The notes under the pieces: generated by a model
Told to the model about the DNA's origin: nothing
Database searches by the model: none
What the model saw: the letters and a program-made list of their open reading frames with translations, nothing else
Part shown: positions 47,298-47,383 of the stretch, in pieces
Layout of the letters: each line of letters opens with the position of its first letter
Numbering within the stretch: position 1 is the stretch's first letter
DNA from: Comamonadaceae bacterium
GTDB taxonomy: Bacteria > Pseudomonadota > Gammaproteobacteria > Burkholderiales > Burkholderiaceae_C
Reading direction: 5' to 3'
DNA length: 47,383 nt
Assembly (NCBI GenBank): GCA_947446885.1
Contig: CANFHZ010000008.1
Coordinates: 1-47,383, forward strand
Position numbers and translations under genes: made by a program

Positions 47298-47373
47298 GCG
47301 GGAATAGCTCAGTTGGTAGAGCGCAACCTTGCCAAGGTTGAGGTCGAGAGTTCGAGACTCTTTTCACGCTCCA
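47298..47373 (+). tRNA. tRNA-Gly (GCC), second copy with acceptor mismatch
   Basis: Identical to the first copy over 76 bases except one change: the 3' acceptor strand is TTCACGC instead of TTCCCGC, which puts A opposite G4 of the acceptor stem (G4-A69). Anticodon GCC and CCA are intact. It lies 39 bases after the first copy with no promoter of its own, so it is probably co-transcribed. Confidence 0.9.
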
Positions 47374-47383
47374 AATATGAAAA

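Noticed and set aside
47183..47373. The tandem tRNA-Gly pair as a mobile-element duplication
   Set aside because: Only the tRNAs are repeated; the spacers differ and no transposase or terminal repeats occur. Tandem tRNA genes are common.
1..47383. CRISPR arrays, prophage, insertion sequences, toxin-antitoxin or defence genes
   Set aside because: No regularly spaced repeats, transposase, integrase, restriction or toxin-like genes were recognised; nearly all of the window is assigned to conserved housekeeping families.

Overview
The window reads as a chromosomal core segment of a betaproteobacterium of the order Burkholderiales, most likely Comamonadaceae. The support is the gene order (surE-pcm-nlpD; rpsF-priB-rpsR-rplI-dnaB; alaA-hom-thrC-moeA-moaD-moaE-clpB; thrS-infC-rpmI-rplT-pheS-pheT-ihfA-merR-tRNA-Pro; tRNA-Leu-tig-clpP-clpX-lon-tRNA-Gly), the moderately high GC content, and family features such as a stand-alone SWIB protein and an infC gene with an ATC start. 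The family-level placement is inference from gene order, not a computed phylogeny. I see no prophage, insertion sequence, CRISPR array, toxin-antitoxin pair or restriction system. No gene-free stretch exceeds about 200 bases; the longest are 26902-27100 (aceA control region), 6726-6919 (divergent promoters), 8159-8334 (ppsR/ppsA control region) and 29575-29743 (thrS leader).

Layout. 1-270 is the 3' part of tmRNA with a terminator, followed by a small membrane protein, an SDR oxidoreductase and a 56-residue basic protein. 1836-5956 is the stress/repair run surE-pcm-nlpD-rlmD; rpoS, which commonly follows nlpD, is absent here. 6030-10728 holds a Bax-inhibitor-1 family membrane protein, a GlcG/HbpS protein and the divergent pair ppsR/ppsA, which interconverts and regulates pyruvate and PEP. 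10819-13751 is the ribosomal/replication operon (S6, PriB, S18, L9) followed by DnaB. On the minus strand come a PIN-PhoH ATPase, a Bcp peroxiredoxin and a Mth938-like protein.

16766-25474 is a plus-strand run: alanine aminotransferase, homoserine dehydrogenase, threonine synthase, three molybdopterin genes and ClpB, which has a sigma-32-like promoter. Then come a minus-strand SWIB protein and an EamA transporter. Isocitrate lyase follows behind a conspicuous operator with two copies of GTCTTATATAAGAC. Next are a ketopantoate-reductase-like protein and the translation block thrS to pheT with ihfA, a MerR regulator and tRNA-Pro.

37883-41010 is a minus-strand hpnC-hpnD-hpnE operon for squalene synthesis from farnesyl diphosphate. 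The window ends with tRNA-Leu, the trigger factor/ClpP/ClpX/Lon proteostasis block, and two nearly identical tRNA-Gly genes; the second carries one acceptor-stem mismatch.

The genes fall into working sets: protein quality control (tig, clpP, clpX, lon, clpB, pcm, surE), translation (tmRNA, ribosomal proteins, two aminoacyl-tRNA synthetases, infC, four tRNAs), gluconeogenic carbon flow (aceA, ppsA, ppsR) and threonine synthesis (hom, thrC). I did not find a convincing undescribed multi-gene system. The most interesting items are regulatory or small-scale: the aceA operator, the missing rpoS, the mismatched tRNA-Gly, the SWIB protein and the inverted repeats near ppsR and lon.
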